Shown here piece after piece: positions 49,379 through 58,945 of a DNA stretch of 64,000 bases; the stretch's first letter is position 1, and the number at the start of each line of letters is the position of its first letter. The notes below the pieces were generated by a model. The model worked only from the letters and a program-made list of their open reading frames with translations, had not been told where the DNA came from and searched no databases. The translations under genes were made by a program, and so were the position numbers. This DNA comes from Blautia_A aquisgranensis (lineage in GTDB: Bacteria > Bacillota > Clostridia > Lachnospirales > Lachnospiraceae): contig NZ_JBBMEJ010000003.1 of assembly GCF_040096615.1 (NCBI RefSeq), positions 180,286 to 244,285 on the forward strand. Direction: 5' to 3'.

Positions 49379-51595
49379 ATGAAAGACAAGATTTTCGGAG
49401 TTTTGCAGCGTGTGGGACGATCCTTTATGCTTCCCATTGCAATTCTCCCTGTGGCAGGCCTGCTTCTTGGATTCGGCAGTTCTTTCACAAATGAGACAAC
49501 CATCGCAACCTACGGACTTCAGGGAATTCTGGGAGAGGGTACCATTTTAAATGCTCTTCTGGTCATTATGAACAAAGTAGGAAGCGCGGTATTTGATAAC
49601 CTGCCCCTGATCTTTGCAGTGGGTGTAGCCATTGGTATGGCAAAAAAAGAGAAAGAGGTTGCAGCTCTTTCCGCACTGATCGCGTATTTCGTTATGAACG
49701 TAGCGATCAATGGTATGCTTGTTGTAAACGGCAAGATCACAGCTGACGGACAGCTTGCAAAAGGCGTTCTGGAAGGTACGGTAACTTCTGTCTGCGGTAT
49801 CCAGTCCCTGCAGATGGGTGTGTTCGGCGGTATCATTGTCGGACTTGGTGTGGCAGCTCTTCATAACCGCTTCCATAAGATCGTGCTTCCAAATGCACTT
49901 TCTTTCTTCGGCGGTTCCAGATTTGTGCCGATCATTTCCACGATCGTATATATGTTTGTGGGAATTCTGATGTATTTCGTATGGCCGGTAGTCCAGAACG
50001 GTATCTATGCTCTGGGCGGTCTTGTAACAGGCAGCGGTTATATCGGAACTCTGATCTTTGGTATTATTAAACGTGCCCTGATCCCATTCGGACTTCATCA
50101 CGTATTTTATATGCCATTCTGGCAGACTGCAGTTGGCGGAACCATGGAGGTTGCAGGCCAGATGGTACAGGGCGGACAGAACATCTTCTTCGCCCAGCTG
50201 GCAGATTCCGCTCATGTGGCACATTTCAGTGCAGATGCAACAAGATATTTTTCCGGAGAGTTCATTTTCATGATCTTCGGTCTTCCGGGAGCAGCTCTTG
50301 CCATGTACCGCTGTGCAAAGCCTGAGAAGAAAAAAGCAGCAGGCGGACTTCTTCTTTCCGCAGCTCTTGCATGTATGCTTACAGGAATCACAGAGCCACT
50401 GGAGTTCTCCTTCCTGTTTGTAGCTCCTGCATTGTTTGCGGTACAGGTTGTTCTTGCAGGTGCGGCTTATATGATCGCACATATGTTGAATATTGCAGTA
50501 GGACTTACCTTCTCCGGAGGTTTCCTTGATCTGTTCCTGTTCGGAATCCTTCAGGGAAATGCAAAGACAAGCTGGTTCAGGATTATCCCGGTAGGTATCA
50601 TTTACTTTATTCTCTACTATGTGATCTTCACCTTCCTGATCAAAAAGTTCAACTTCAAGACTCCGGGACGTGAGGATGACGACACAGAAACAAAGCTTTA
50701 TACAAAAGCAGATGTAAACGCAAGAAAAGAAGCCGGAAAAGCCGGTGAAGCAGCAGGAAGTACATCCACAGACCCGGTAAGTGAAGCCATCACAGCCGGC
50801 CTTGGAGGAAAGAAAAACATCAGTGATGTGGACTGCTGTGCAACAAGACTTCGTATCACCGTTCATGATGCTGCAAGAGTCAACGACGATATTCTGAAAA
50901 CAACAGGTTCCAGAGGAATCGTGAAAAAAGGCCAGGGTGTTCAGATCATCTACGGACCACAGGTAACAGTCATCAAGTCAAAGCTTGAGGATTATCTGGA
51001 AACAGCACCGGATGAATACTTCGAAGGTGCAGACAAAGCTGCCGGTGAGGCAGACACAGCTTCCGTATCCACAGAGAACGCAGCGCAGAATACATCCGAA
51101 GCAGCTGCACAGCCGGAGAAAAAAGTTCTTAAGACAGCTATTGTGTACAGCCCGGTAACCGGTATCGCTGCAGACCTTTCCACAGCGCCGGATGAAGGCT
51201 TTGCGGAAGGAATGATGGGAGAGGGTGCTGTAGTCACACCGAAGGACCCGGTGATCTGTGCTCCGGAAGACGGCGAGGTAGAGTTTATTTTTGACACAAA
51301 GCATGCCATCGGATTCCAGACAGATACAGATCTTCCTATGCTCCTCCATATCGGCATTGACACTGTAAAGCTGGAAGGAAAAGGCTTTGAGATCCTGGTA
51401 GAGCAGGGACAGCATGTAAAAAAAGGCGAGCCGTTGATGAAGATTGACATCCCGTATCTTACAGAAAACGCTCCGTCCTTATGTTCTCCGATCCTTTGCA
51501 CAGAGATCGAGGATAATCAGAGAGTACGCCTTCTTGCCAATGGAGAGATCAAGGCAGGAGAGCCTCTGTTCGCAGTAGAGACTGTGGAAGAATAG
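49379..51595 (+). CDS. PTS transporter subunit EIICBA, glucose/GlcNAc family
   Basis: A 738-residue phosphotransferase permease. The N-terminal EIIC domain (about 1-430) starts KIFGVLQRVGRSFMLPIAIL and includes GLHHVFYMPFWQTAVGG and GITEPLEFSFLFVAP. The EIIB domain has the phosphocysteine in DCCATRLRI; a long Glu/Ala-rich linker (about 555-600) follows, then EIIA with the active histidine in MLLHIGIDTVKLEGKGFE. The start at 49379 follows AAAGGAG. Substrate is glucose or N-acetylglucosamine by family; sequence does not settle which. It is controlled by the RAT leader. Confidence 0.92.
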   Translation: MKDKIFGVLQRVGRSFMLPIAILPVAGLLLGFGSSFTNETTIATYGLQGILGEGTILNALLVIMNKVGSAVFDNLPLIFAVGVAIGMAKKEKEVAALSALIAYFVMNVAINGMLVVNGKITADGQLAKGVLEGTVTSVCGIQSLQMGVFGGIIVGLGVAALHNRFHKIVLPNALSFFGGSRFVPIISTIVYMFVGILMYFVWPVVQNGIYALGGLVTGSGYIGTLIFGIIKRALIPFGLHHVFYMPFWQTAVGGTMEVAGQMVQGGQNIFFAQLADSAHVAHFSADATRYFSGEFIFMIFGLPGAALAMYRCAKPEKKKAAGGLLLSAALACMLTGITEPLEFSFLFVAPALFAVQVVLAGAAYMIAHMLNIAVGLTFSGGFLDLFLFGILQGNAKTSWFRIIPVGIIYFILYYVIFTFLIKKFNFKTPGREDDDTETKLYTKADVNARKEAGKAGEAAGSTSTDPVSEAITAGLGGKKNISDVDCCATRLRITVHDAARVNDDILKTTGSRGIVKKGQGVQIIYGPQVTVIKSKLEDYLETAPDEYFEGADKAAGEADTASVSTENAAQNTSEAAAQPEKKVLKTAIVYSPVTGIAADLSTAPDEGFAEGMMGEGAVVTPKDPVICAPEDGEVEFIFDTKHAIGFQTDTDLPMLLHIGIDTVKLEGKGFEILVEQGQHVKKGEPLMKIDIPYLTENAPSLCSPILCTEIEDNQRVRLLANGEIKAGEPLFAVETVEE

Positions 51596-51632
51596 GAAAT
51601 TTTTCAGCAATAATATAGAAGATTGGTTTTGT

Positions 51633-51665
51633 GAAAAGCGCGCCTAATGCCCGGGCGCGCTTTTC
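51633..51665 (+). terminator. terminator after the PTS gene
   Basis: GAAAAGCGCGCC (51633-51644) pairs perfectly with GGCGCGCTTTTC (51654-51665). The Ts lie inside the second arm and no further run follows. Confidence 0.65.
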
Positions 51666-51834
51666 CTGTGGCAAAGAAAATAACTGTCTGTCAGAAGGGC
51701 TTTACACAAAAGAAAGATTCTGTTACGATAAAGAAAATCAACAGCTGCAGACAAAAATGTCGACTGAAAATCCGGGGCAGACAGTGGTGGAATGTGGAAA
51801 AGCAGCAGGATATATAAAAATGGTGGGGAAAAAG

Positions 51835-52662
51835 ATGTACAGAGTGAGCAAGGTATTGAACAATAACGGCATCATTGCCATAAATATGGAAGAAAACCAG
51901 GAATATGTACTTCTGGGAAAAGGTGTGGGATTTGGAAAGAAGGTCAGCCAGCGTTTTGAGGCTCCGGCAGACTGTACTATTTACAGGCTGGCTCAGGAGA
52001 CAGAACGTGGCTCAGCAAAAGAACTGGCAAAGAGCGTAGCACCGGAATTTCTGGAGATTGCAGATGAGATATTGAGAGAAGCTGAGAAGACCTTTGGGGA
52101 TACCATAGACAGAAGGATCCTGTTTCCCCTTGCTGATCATATTTCCTTTGCAGTGGGACGTATCCGGAATCATGAGCAGATCAGCAATCCTCTGACTGAT
52201 GATATCAAGGTGCTTTTTTACAGCGAATTCAAGGTGGCGGAGAGATTGAAGAAGATCCTGAAGGAGCGGATGGATATTGAGATCGACGAGCATGAGGTGG
52301 GATATGTGGCACTTCATATTCACTCAGCACTTGGAGATGAAAAGGTGTCTGTTGCCATGCAGACAGCAAGAACGGTACGGGAATGCATCGCCATGATCGA
52401 GATGGCCACAGGAAGAAAGATCGATGTGATCTCCCTGTCCTACAACCGTATGATGAACCATATCAAATATATGGTAGCCCGTGTCTCCACAGGGGAGACA
52501 CTGAAGCTGGATATGAATGAATATATAGAAGAAAAATATCCGGAATCCTACAGGATCGCGGAGGATGTATGTAAGAGCCTGGGCAAAAGCCTGGGTAAAG
52601 AGCTGGATCCTATTGAAATTGGTTATCTTGCCATGCATATTGAGAGGACAGTGGAACAATAA
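51835..52662 (+). CDS. LicT/BglG-family transcription antiterminator
   Basis: A 275-residue RNA-binding regulator, the normal length for the family when started at the ATG at 51835 (MYRVSKVLNNNGIIAI), which follows GGTGGGG. The CAT RNA-binding domain occupies residues 1-56. PRD1 follows with LFPLADHISFAVGRIRNHE and EVGYVALHIHSAL, and PRD2 ends with EIGYLAMHIERTV; the histidines are the PTS phosphorylation sites. It should bind the RAT before the PTS gene and be inactivated by that permease when sugar is absent. It lies directly downstream of its target, separated by a hairpin. Confidence 0.92.
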   Translation: MYRVSKVLNNNGIIAINMEENQEYVLLGKGVGFGKKVSQRFEAPADCTIYRLAQETERGSAKELAKSVAPEFLEIADEILREAEKTFGDTIDRRILFPLADHISFAVGRIRNHEQISNPLTDDIKVLFYSEFKVAERLKKILKERMDIEIDEHEVGYVALHIHSALGDEKVSVAMQTARTVRECIAMIEMATGRKIDVISLSYNRMMNHIKYMVARVSTGETLKLDMNEYIEEKYPESYRIAEDVCKSLGKSLGKELDPIEIGYLAMHIERTVEQ

Positions 52663-52690
52663 GCATAAATGGCTGATCAGTCTCAGAGAT

Positions 52691-53569
52691 TTACACAATA
52701 AATTCAATGGCTTTTTTGACAGCAGTACTCATGGTAGTACTGCTGTTTGTGACTAGGCAGACCTCCCTCTGGGGGAGCGGCTCCTTAAGCTGAAGGGCAA
52801 AAATCTTCCCGTCATTGATCACTTCCCGGGCAAGGGGCTCGGGGTAAAAGCCGATTCCCAGATTGTGGACGATCATGGGAAGGACCTGGTCTGTAGTTGC
52901 TGCCTCGATGTCAGGATGAAAAGAAACACGGTTTTCCATAAAGTAATTCATATACATTTCTCTGGTGCTGGTCCCTTCCGCAAGACCTACAAAGGGCAGA
53001 TCCTGAAGCTCATGGATGCTGATAGGGGCAGTGGTCAGATCCTTATATTTGCTTCCGCATACAAGGATCTCCCGGTAACGCAGGAGACTTTTTTTCTGTA
53101 AAGGCTTGCGGATGGAGATCGGAGTGGTGACAATAGCGAAATCCACCGCATAATTTTTCAGTGCCTGTACTGCCTGAGGAGTAGAATGGTTAAAGAGGCG
53201 CAGGCGAACATGGGGATATTGCTCGCGGAACAGCTCCAACTTTTCCAGAAGGATCAGACGCAGGGCATTTTCGCTGGCGCCGATGGAAACCAGACCATGT
53301 TCCAGCTCTCCGTTCTGGCGGATTTCCTCCTCGCCGATGGACAGCTGCTCAAAAGCCAGGGCAACGTGTTCATAAAGCTGGCGGCCTTCCGGTGTAAGTG
53401 CGATTCCCTTGTTGGATCGGAGAAAGAGCGTACATTTCAGCTCCTGCTCCAGGTTGTTCATACAGCGGGTGATATTTGGCTGGTTGTTGTGAAGAGCTCT
53501 TGCTGCCTTGGTAAAGCTCTTATACTGGGCTACATAATAAAAGATCCGGTAGTAGTCGTAAGTGATCAT
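52691..53569 (-). CDS. LysR-family transcriptional regulator
   Basis: A 292-residue regulator with an N-terminal winged helix-turn-helix (YYRIFYYVAQYKSFTKAARAL, NNQPNITRCMNNLEQEL) and a periplasmic-binding-like effector domain. It is divergent from the YoaK-like gene at 53694, with 124 bases between, and may control it. Genes of this layout often regulate the neighbour transcribed away from them. The effector is unknown. Confidence 0.92.
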   Translation of the reverse strand: MITYDYYRIFYYVAQYKSFTKAARALHNNQPNITRCMNNLEQELKCTLFLRSNKGIALTPEGRQLYEHVALAFEQLSIGEEEIRQNGELEHGLVSIGASENALRLILLEKLELFREQYPHVRLRLFNHSTPQAVQALKNYAVDFAIVTTPISIRKPLQKKSLLRYREILVCGSKYKDLTTAPISIHELQDLPFVGLAEGTSTREMYMNYFMENRVSFHPDIEAATTDQVLPMIVHNLGIGFYPEPLAREVINDGKIFALQLKEPLPQREVCLVTNSSTTMSTAVKKAIEFIV

Positions 53570-53693
53570 GTATTGTCTCCATCCTGTGATATGATTTTAA
53601 TATGTTTACGATATTAATAATACTTTTTACATTTGCTTCTGAGCAAACTATAATACACCCGAGGAAAAAAATCAATGACAGGAGTGATTTAGA

Positions 53694-54383
53694 GTGGTTT
53701 CAGGAGGCGGAAAGCTGCAAAATGCGGACCGGCAGATGTCAGAAGCTTTTATCACAAGTGTATTTCTGGCAATGTCCGGCGGATTTCAGGATGCCTACAC
53801 ATACTTTACAAGAGATGAGGTGTTTTCCAACGCCCAGACAGGCAACGTGGTTCTGATGAGCCAAAATTTTATGACAGGACAGTGGGGAGAGGGCTTAAGG
53901 TACCTGTTCCCTGTTTTAGCCTTTGCCATTGGTGTTGTAGCGGCGGAGCGGATCCAGAGTACCTTTAAATATGCAAAAAAACTTCACTGGAGGCAGATGA
54001 TCCTGCTGATCGAGATCCTGATCCTTTTTGTTGTGGGATTTATGCCGGGAGAATTGGATATGCTGGCAACCGTACTGGTATCCTTTTCCTGCGCCATGCA
54101 GGTACAGACCTTCCGGAAGGTGGGCGGTTATTCCTATGCAAGCACTATGTGCATCGGAAATTTACGAAGCGGCACGGCGGCGTTGTCCGTGTATTGTCGT
54201 GAAAAACGTCCGGAACAGCTGAAGCAGGCTCTTTATTATTTCGGAATAATTTTCTTTTTTGCCATTGGAGCCGGTGGCGGAGGAAATCTGTCCATGAGGC
54301 TGGGGATCCCGGCAATCTGGGTATCGGATGTTTTGCTTCTGCTCAGCTTTATTCTGATGTTTTCCAGTAAACATAGAGATTAG
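53694..54383 (+). CDS. YoaK/DUF1275-family membrane protein
   Basis: A 229-residue membrane protein with six hydrophobic helices and the family signature GGFQDAYTYFTRDEVFSNAQTG, followed by NVVLMSQNF. The start is taken as a GTG at 53694 because CAGGAG lies before it; an ATG at 53736 is the usual family start position but has no clear site. Function is unknown; the family is widespread. It is divergent from a LysR regulator and followed 15 bases later by an unknown gene. Confidence 0.87.
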   Translation: MVSGGGKLQNADRQMSEAFITSVFLAMSGGFQDAYTYFTRDEVFSNAQTGNVVLMSQNFMTGQWGEGLRYLFPVLAFAIGVVAAERIQSTFKYAKKLHWRQMILLIEILILFVVGFMPGELDMLATVLVSFSCAMQVQTFRKVGGYSYASTMCIGNLRSGTAALSVYCREKRPEQLKQALYYFGIIFFFAIGAGGGGNLSMRLGIPAIWVSDVLLLLSFILMFSSKHRD

Positions 54384-54398
54384 AAAGGGTGAGGAATT

Positions 54399-55154
54399 GT
54401 GGAAAACAGCACATTATTTCCAAGAGAGGAAAAGGCGGAGCTTTTATTTGAAAAGATCCTGAAGGATCCGGAGGCGTGCAGACGGCTGACGGAGACCTTC
54501 TATGAATCCATGGATGCGGATACAGACATAGAATGCGGATATCTTCCTCCGGAAAAATTCGCCTATGCATTGCTGGACGCATATAAAAACCGTGATCTGA
54601 CAGCTCTCCTTATGGCGATCTGCCAGAACAGTATGTTTGATCTTCTGCGAAATTCTTTTCTGGCACCGTTCAGGTTCAATGCAGATGGACAGGAGAATCC
54701 GGTGTTTCTCACAGATGAAAAAGGAAATTTTCTGCGGGAAAAGGGAATTCATGTAAGTGACAGGGATTACGACCGGTTCCGCAGGATATACAGGGAGAAA
54801 CCTGGTGTAAAGATGTATCTGGCGTATGGCTACCGGAAGCGACATGCCTATGATGAAGCTACCATGGAAGTAGAAGAGTACAAAATGGGCGAACATATCG
54901 GTGTGTTGCTGGTGTATGAGCTTCCGGACAGCGTAAAGGAAAAAGAAACGGAGGCACAGGCCTATGCGGCTGTATGGGATATCATGATGGCAATTCAGAA
55001 GAAGCTTCCAAGAGCTTTTGTGTATTATGGGCAGGATTCTGTGGAGGATGGTGGAAAACGTTATGACGGACTGGGCGTTTTTCTCCCCATCCATAAATTT
55101 GCGGATCGCCTGGAAAAAATGATCGGGATCGCTGATGAGATCGTAATGAAATAG
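54399..55154 (+). CDS. uncharacterised protein
   Basis: A 251-residue soluble, acidic protein starting at a GTG with AAAGGGTGAGG upstream. I recognise no domain. It has no signal peptide or membrane helix. The first 100 residues are helical (AELLFEKILKDPEACRRLTE); the second half contains alternating strands (VKMYLAYGYRKRH, HIGVLLVYELPD). It forms an apparent operon with the YoaK-like gene and ends before a bidirectional terminator. Confidence 0.7.
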   Translation: MENSTLFPREEKAELLFEKILKDPEACRRLTETFYESMDADTDIECGYLPPEKFAYALLDAYKNRDLTALLMAICQNSMFDLLRNSFLAPFRFNADGQENPVFLTDEKGNFLREKGIHVSDRDYDRFRRIYREKPGVKMYLAYGYRKRHAYDEATMEVEEYKMGEHIGVLLVYELPDSVKEKETEAQAYAAVWDIMMAIQKKLPRAFVYYGQDSVEDGGKRYDGLGVFLPIHKFADRLEKMIGIADEIVMK

Positions 55155-55162
55155 AGTGTACA

Positions 55163-55240
55163 AAAAAGGACTGCTTTTGTATTGCTCCGGTTATCAGAAG
55201 GATAGTTGATGACCGGAAGCTACAGAAAGCAGTCCTTTTT
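55163..55240. terminator. bidirectional nested-stem terminator
   Basis: AAAAAGGACTGCTTT (55163-55177) pairs perfectly with AAAGCAGTCCTTTTT (55226-55240). The interior has TCCGGTTATC opposite GATGACCGGA. It separates convergent genes. Confidence 0.85.
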
Positions 55241-55249
55241 GTATGCCCA

Positions 55250-56578
55250 TCAGGTGCAGTAGCGGAACATTTTGTCCGTAAGGATCCTGGCGAAAATAAG
55301 ACCCAGGGGAAGAGCAACGATGATCAGAATCGCAGCTGCAAACCAGGAGGCGGAAACATTCAGGGACATGATCCCCAGATTGTAGATCGCCCGGTAGAGA
55401 TAAAGCCCGGGAACCATGATCACAATGGATGGTACGGTAATGGAAATCCTGGGATATCCCACTTTTGTTTTGATGAGGGAGGCCAGAAGTCCGGCTGTCA
55501 GTGCTCCGAAAAAAGCCGCGGCAGCAGGTGGGAAACCGGCAAGATCAACAAGCTCCAGACGCAAAGTGTTGGACAGTGCGCCGATGAAGGCGGCAGCTGC
55601 GGCAAGCGGGACAGGGCTGTTGAACATGACCGAAAAGCCGAATACCCCGCAGAAGCTTGCCAGAAGCCGGAACAGGATCCTCTGTGCTGCCGAAAGCTCC
55701 AGAGGCAGAAAATCCACAGGCTTCAGATGAAGGAGCAGTGCCATCAGCCAGGCAGAGACAGCAGCCACCATTACAACAATAATGGCGTAGGCCAGTCGTT
55801 CCAGCCCGGAACGCATATCCAGTTTGGCAAGGTCGATCCCGCTTGTGATAAACGGAAAGCCCGGAATGATAAACAGCATGGAACAGATGTATCCGGCCTC
55901 ATGCTGGACGGAAATGTGGAACAGAAGCTCCGCAAGCTTCAGGAAGCCTGCATATACAAGGCAGGCAGAAGAAACGGAAAGAGCAATGCACATAAAAAGA
56001 GTAAAATGATGCTTGCCAAGCTTGCAGCGGATGGCGTTTCCGATGCCCGCGCCTGCAAAAGCCAGAATCATTTCCAGCGGGCCACCGCCCAGAAGAAAAG
56101 TAAATGCGCCACAGGCCAGTGCAGAAGCCAGTCCCAGGGCTGCAGGGGAATAAAGCCCGTGGATCCGCTCGATTTCATCTAACTGACTGTGCAGTGCTTC
56201 ACCGCTCATATGGATACCTTCCGCAGGAAAATCACTGACAAAATGTTCCAGCCTGTTCAGCCTGGAAGTATTTACGCCGGTGGTAGTCAGACTAAGTGCA
56301 TGGGAAAAACTGCTCTCACCGTCAAAGCAGGTGTAACTTATGGACATCAGTCCGATATCTGCGGAGCAGGTGATGCCAAGTGCTTCTGACAATGTATTCA
56401 TGGAACTCCGTACCCGCCAGGCACCGGTTCCGCAGGAGAGAAGCATCATGCCTGTACGGCCGATCAGGGAAGCTTTTTCGGAAAGAGAGGCCTCGGTGAT
56501 GGGCTGGCTGTTCCTGGTACTTACGTAGTTGTGCCAAGGGATTTCCATATGATTACGTTTGATCAGAATATCTGACAT
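55250..56578 (-). CDS. ThrE-type threonine/serine exporter family protein
   Basis: A 442-residue membrane protein in which the two ThrE domains are fused. The N-terminal cytoplasmic part (DUF1212) includes GTGAWRVRSSMNTLSEALG and MSISYTCF; five helices follow, then the C-terminal DUF3815 part with about five more (FGVFGFSVMFNSPVPLAAAA, ITVPSIVIMVPGLYLYRAIY). Many Firmicutes encode the two halves as separate proteins, so the fusion is notable. The start is taken at 56578 (MSDIL) behind AGAAG; a GTG at 56587 is an alternative. Confidence 0.87.
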   Translation of the reverse strand: MSDILIKRNHMEIPWHNYVSTRNSQPITEASLSEKASLIGRTGMMLLSCGTGAWRVRSSMNTLSEALGITCSADIGLMSISYTCFDGESSFSHALSLTTTGVNTSRLNRLEHFVSDFPAEGIHMSGEALHSQLDEIERIHGLYSPAALGLASALACGAFTFLLGGGPLEMILAFAGAGIGNAIRCKLGKHHFTLFMCIALSVSSACLVYAGFLKLAELLFHISVQHEAGYICSMLFIIPGFPFITSGIDLAKLDMRSGLERLAYAIIVVMVAAVSAWLMALLLHLKPVDFLPLELSAAQRILFRLLASFCGVFGFSVMFNSPVPLAAAAAFIGALSNTLRLELVDLAGFPPAAAAFFGALTAGLLASLIKTKVGYPRISITVPSIVIMVPGLYLYRAIYNLGIMSLNVSASWFAAAILIIVALPLGLIFARILTDKMFRYCT

Positions 56579-56764
56579 AGAAATCACTTCTTTCTATATA
56601 TTAAAATCATATAGTTGCTATTATAAATATATATAATAACTATAATCAGATATATTGTAGCCATTATTCTGAAAAAGTCAAGTATAGATGGAGCAAAATC
56701 TGACAGTACCAAAACGCCACTGTTAAAGATTTATCATTTTTTTGCGGAAAATGAATTTTTTTGG

Positions 56765-56792
56765 TTGCTTTTACGTACAATTTATGTATAAT
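56765..56792 (+). promoter_or_regulatory. promoter of pckA
   Basis: TTGCTT (56765-56770) and TATAAT (56787-56792) are 16 bases apart, leaving a leader of about 100 bases. The leader can form small hairpins (CAGG/CCTG near 56830) but no known riboswitch is evident. Confidence 0.65.
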
Positions 56793-56899
56793 TGTGGATA
56801 GGGAAGTTGGAATGACCAATTCCTTTGGCAGGATGACGAGAACCTGCAATAGTAGGTGGCTATCATAATTACTATTAAAGAAGAGAGGTAAATGTTAAG

Positions 56900-58504
56900 A
56901 TGGCAAAAATCGATTTAACAAAGTATGGTATTACCGGAACAACTGAGATCGTGTACAATCCTTCTTATGACACATTATTCGAGGAGGAGACTAAAACAGA
57001 GCTTGAGGGCTTTGAGGTTGGTAAGGTCAGCGAGCTTGGTGCTGTCAATGTAATGACAGGTATCTACACAGGACGTTCTCCTAAAGATAAATATATCGTT
57101 ATGGATGAGAACTCTAAGGACACAGTTTGGTGGACATCCGATGAGTACAAGAACGACAACCATCCTGCAACTCAGGAAGCTTGGGATGCAGTTAAAGATC
57201 TTGCTAAGAAAGAGCTTTCCAACAAGAGACTTTTCGTAGTAGATGCATTCTGCGGAGCAAACAAAGACACACGTATGGCTATCCGTTTCATCGTTGAGGT
57301 TGCATGGCAGGCACACTTCGTAACAAACATGTTCATTCAGCCGACAGCTGAGGAGCTTGAGAACTTTGAGCCGGATTTCGTTGTTTACAACGCATCCAAG
57401 GCTAAAGTTGAGAACTACAAGGAATTAGGACTTAACTCTGAGACAGCTGTAATGTTCAACATTACAAGCCGTGAGCAGGTTATCGTTAATACATGGTACG
57501 GCGGAGAGATGAAGAAAGGTATGTTCTCCATGATGAACTACTATCTGCCGCTTAAGGGCATCGCTTCCATGCACTGCTCTGCAAACACAGACCTTAACGG
57601 AGAGAACACAGCAATCTTCTTCGGTCTTTCCGGAACAGGTAAGACAACACTTTCCACAGATCCTAAGCGTCTCCTGATCGGTGATGACGAGCATGGCTGG
57701 GATGACAACGGAGTATTCAACTTCGAGGGTGGATGCTACGCTAAGGTTATCAACCTTGATAAAGAGTCTGAGCCGGACATCTACAACGCAATCAAGAGAA
57801 ATGCTCTTCTTGAGAACGTAACACTTGATGCTGAGGGCAAGATCGACTTCGCTGATAAGAGCGTAACAGAGAACACACGTGTTTCTTACCCGATCAACCA
57901 CATCGAGAACATCGTTCGTCCGGTATCTTCCGCACCGGCAGCTAAAGAGGTTATCTTCCTTTCCGCTGACGCATTCGGAGTACTTCCTCCAGTATCTATC
58001 CTGACACCGGAGCAGACACAGTACTACTTCCTTTCCGGATTTACAGCTAAACTTGCTGGTACAGAGCGTGGAATCACAGAGCCTACTCCTACATTCTCCG
58101 CTTGCTTCGGACAGGCATTCCTTGAGCTTCACCCGACAAAATATGCTGAGGAGCTCGTTAAGAAAATGGAGAAGAGCGGTGCTAAGGCATACCTCGTTAA
58201 CACAGGATGGAACGGAACAGGAAAACGTATCTCCATCAAAGATACTCGTGGTATCATCGATGCAATCCTTGACGGATCTATTCTTAAAGCTCCGACAAAG
58301 AACATCCCATACTTCAACTTTGAGGTTCCGACAGAGCTTCCAGGCGTAGATCCTGCAATTCTTGACCCACGTGACACATATGCAGATGCAGCAGAGTGGG
58401 AGACAAAGGCTAAAGACCTTGCAGCAAGATTCGTTAAGAACTTCGCTAAATATGAGGGAAATGAGGCTGGTAAAGCACTCGTTGCAGCTGGTCCTCAGGC
58501 ATAA
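56900..58504 (+). CDS. pckA: phosphoenolpyruvate carboxykinase (ATP)
   Basis: A 534-residue ATP-type PEP carboxykinase, interconverting oxaloacetate and PEP. Motifs include the P-loop GLSGTGKTTLSTDP, GDDEHGWDDNGVFNFEGGCY and TGRSPKDKYIV near the N-terminus. In gut anaerobes the enzyme often runs in the carboxylating direction toward succinate or propionate. Codon use is strongly biased (GTT, AAG, CTT, GGT), pointing to high expression. GAGAGG precedes the ATG, and a strong terminator follows. Confidence 0.96.
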   Translation: MAKIDLTKYGITGTTEIVYNPSYDTLFEEETKTELEGFEVGKVSELGAVNVMTGIYTGRSPKDKYIVMDENSKDTVWWTSDEYKNDNHPATQEAWDAVKDLAKKELSNKRLFVVDAFCGANKDTRMAIRFIVEVAWQAHFVTNMFIQPTAEELENFEPDFVVYNASKAKVENYKELGLNSETAVMFNITSREQVIVNTWYGGEMKKGMFSMMNYYLPLKGIASMHCSANTDLNGENTAIFFGLSGTGKTTLSTDPKRLLIGDDEHGWDDNGVFNFEGGCYAKVINLDKESEPDIYNAIKRNALLENVTLDAEGKIDFADKSVTENTRVSYPINHIENIVRPVSSAPAAKEVIFLSADAFGVLPPVSILTPEQTQYYFLSGFTAKLAGTERGITEPTPTFSACFGQAFLELHPTKYAEELVKKMEKSGAKAYLVNTGWNGTGKRISIKDTRGIIDAILDGSILKAPTKNIPYFNFEVPTELPGVDPAILDPRDTYADAAEWETKAKDLAARFVKNFAKYEGNEAGKALVAAGPQA

Positions 58505-58540
58505 TCAGCCATTTCAACTGAATACAGATCGTAGACTTAA

Positions 58541-58573
58541 CCGGGAGCGGATTTATCCGCTCCCGGTTTTTTT
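58541..58573 (+). terminator. terminator of pckA
   Basis: CCGGGAGCGG (58541-58550) pairs perfectly with CCGCTCCCGG (58557-58566), followed by seven T. Confidence 0.95.
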
Positions 58574-58610
58574 GACAAACTATCCATCTGTAAAATAAAA
58601 AATCTTATGC

Positions 58611-58640
58611 TTGACTAACATAATGTTCATGGTGTATCCT
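58611..58640 (+). promoter_or_regulatory. promoter of the metal-efflux leader
   Basis: TTGACT (58611-58616) and TATCCT (58635-58640) are 18 bases apart, upstream of the candidate riboswitch. Confidence 0.55.
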
Positions 58641-58646
58641 TGCTGA

Positions 58647-58877
58647 GAAGTCGGACGGGAGACCCGTAAGACTGTAAAAATTCTCTTTGCACTGCATTAC
58701 ATTCGAACAGGATGCGAGATCAACAGTACAAACTGAGCAGGCGATGCTTTTCGGAATCGAAAATAGCTGTCCGAAGGCATGGGGCCGGGCCGCAGGAAGC
58801 GGCAGCGGATATGGAATGTGACTTTGCTTTCAGACATATCTGCGGGACAGTGTATGTTTCGCAGGTATGTCTTTTTT
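58647..58877 (+). ncRNA. candidate NiCo (czcD-type) riboswitch with terminator
   Basis: The leader contains GAACAGG (58705), ACTGAGCAGGC (58733) and GGCAGC (58801), resembling the repeated CAGG and GGCAGC junction elements of Ni/Co-sensing czcD RNAs. The intervening stems are GATGC/GCAT with TCGGA/TCCGA, and GCCGC/GCGGC. A strong terminator follows: AGACATATCTGCG (58832-58844) with CGCAGGTATGTCT (58860-58872) and a T-run. Its place before a cation-efflux gene supports the call. The match is from memory of the motif and not computed. Confidence 0.5.
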
Positions 58878-58945
58878 ACTGCAAAAATATGGGAATGCTT
58901 GAAGAATGGTAGAAGCTTGAGGCAGAACCTGAATATGTAAGAAGG

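Noticed and set aside
49547..50866. 439-codon open frame on the minus strand inside the PTS gene
   Set aside because: It is antisense to a clear EIICBA protein, is rich in Cys, His and Ser and has no start signal or recognisable domain.
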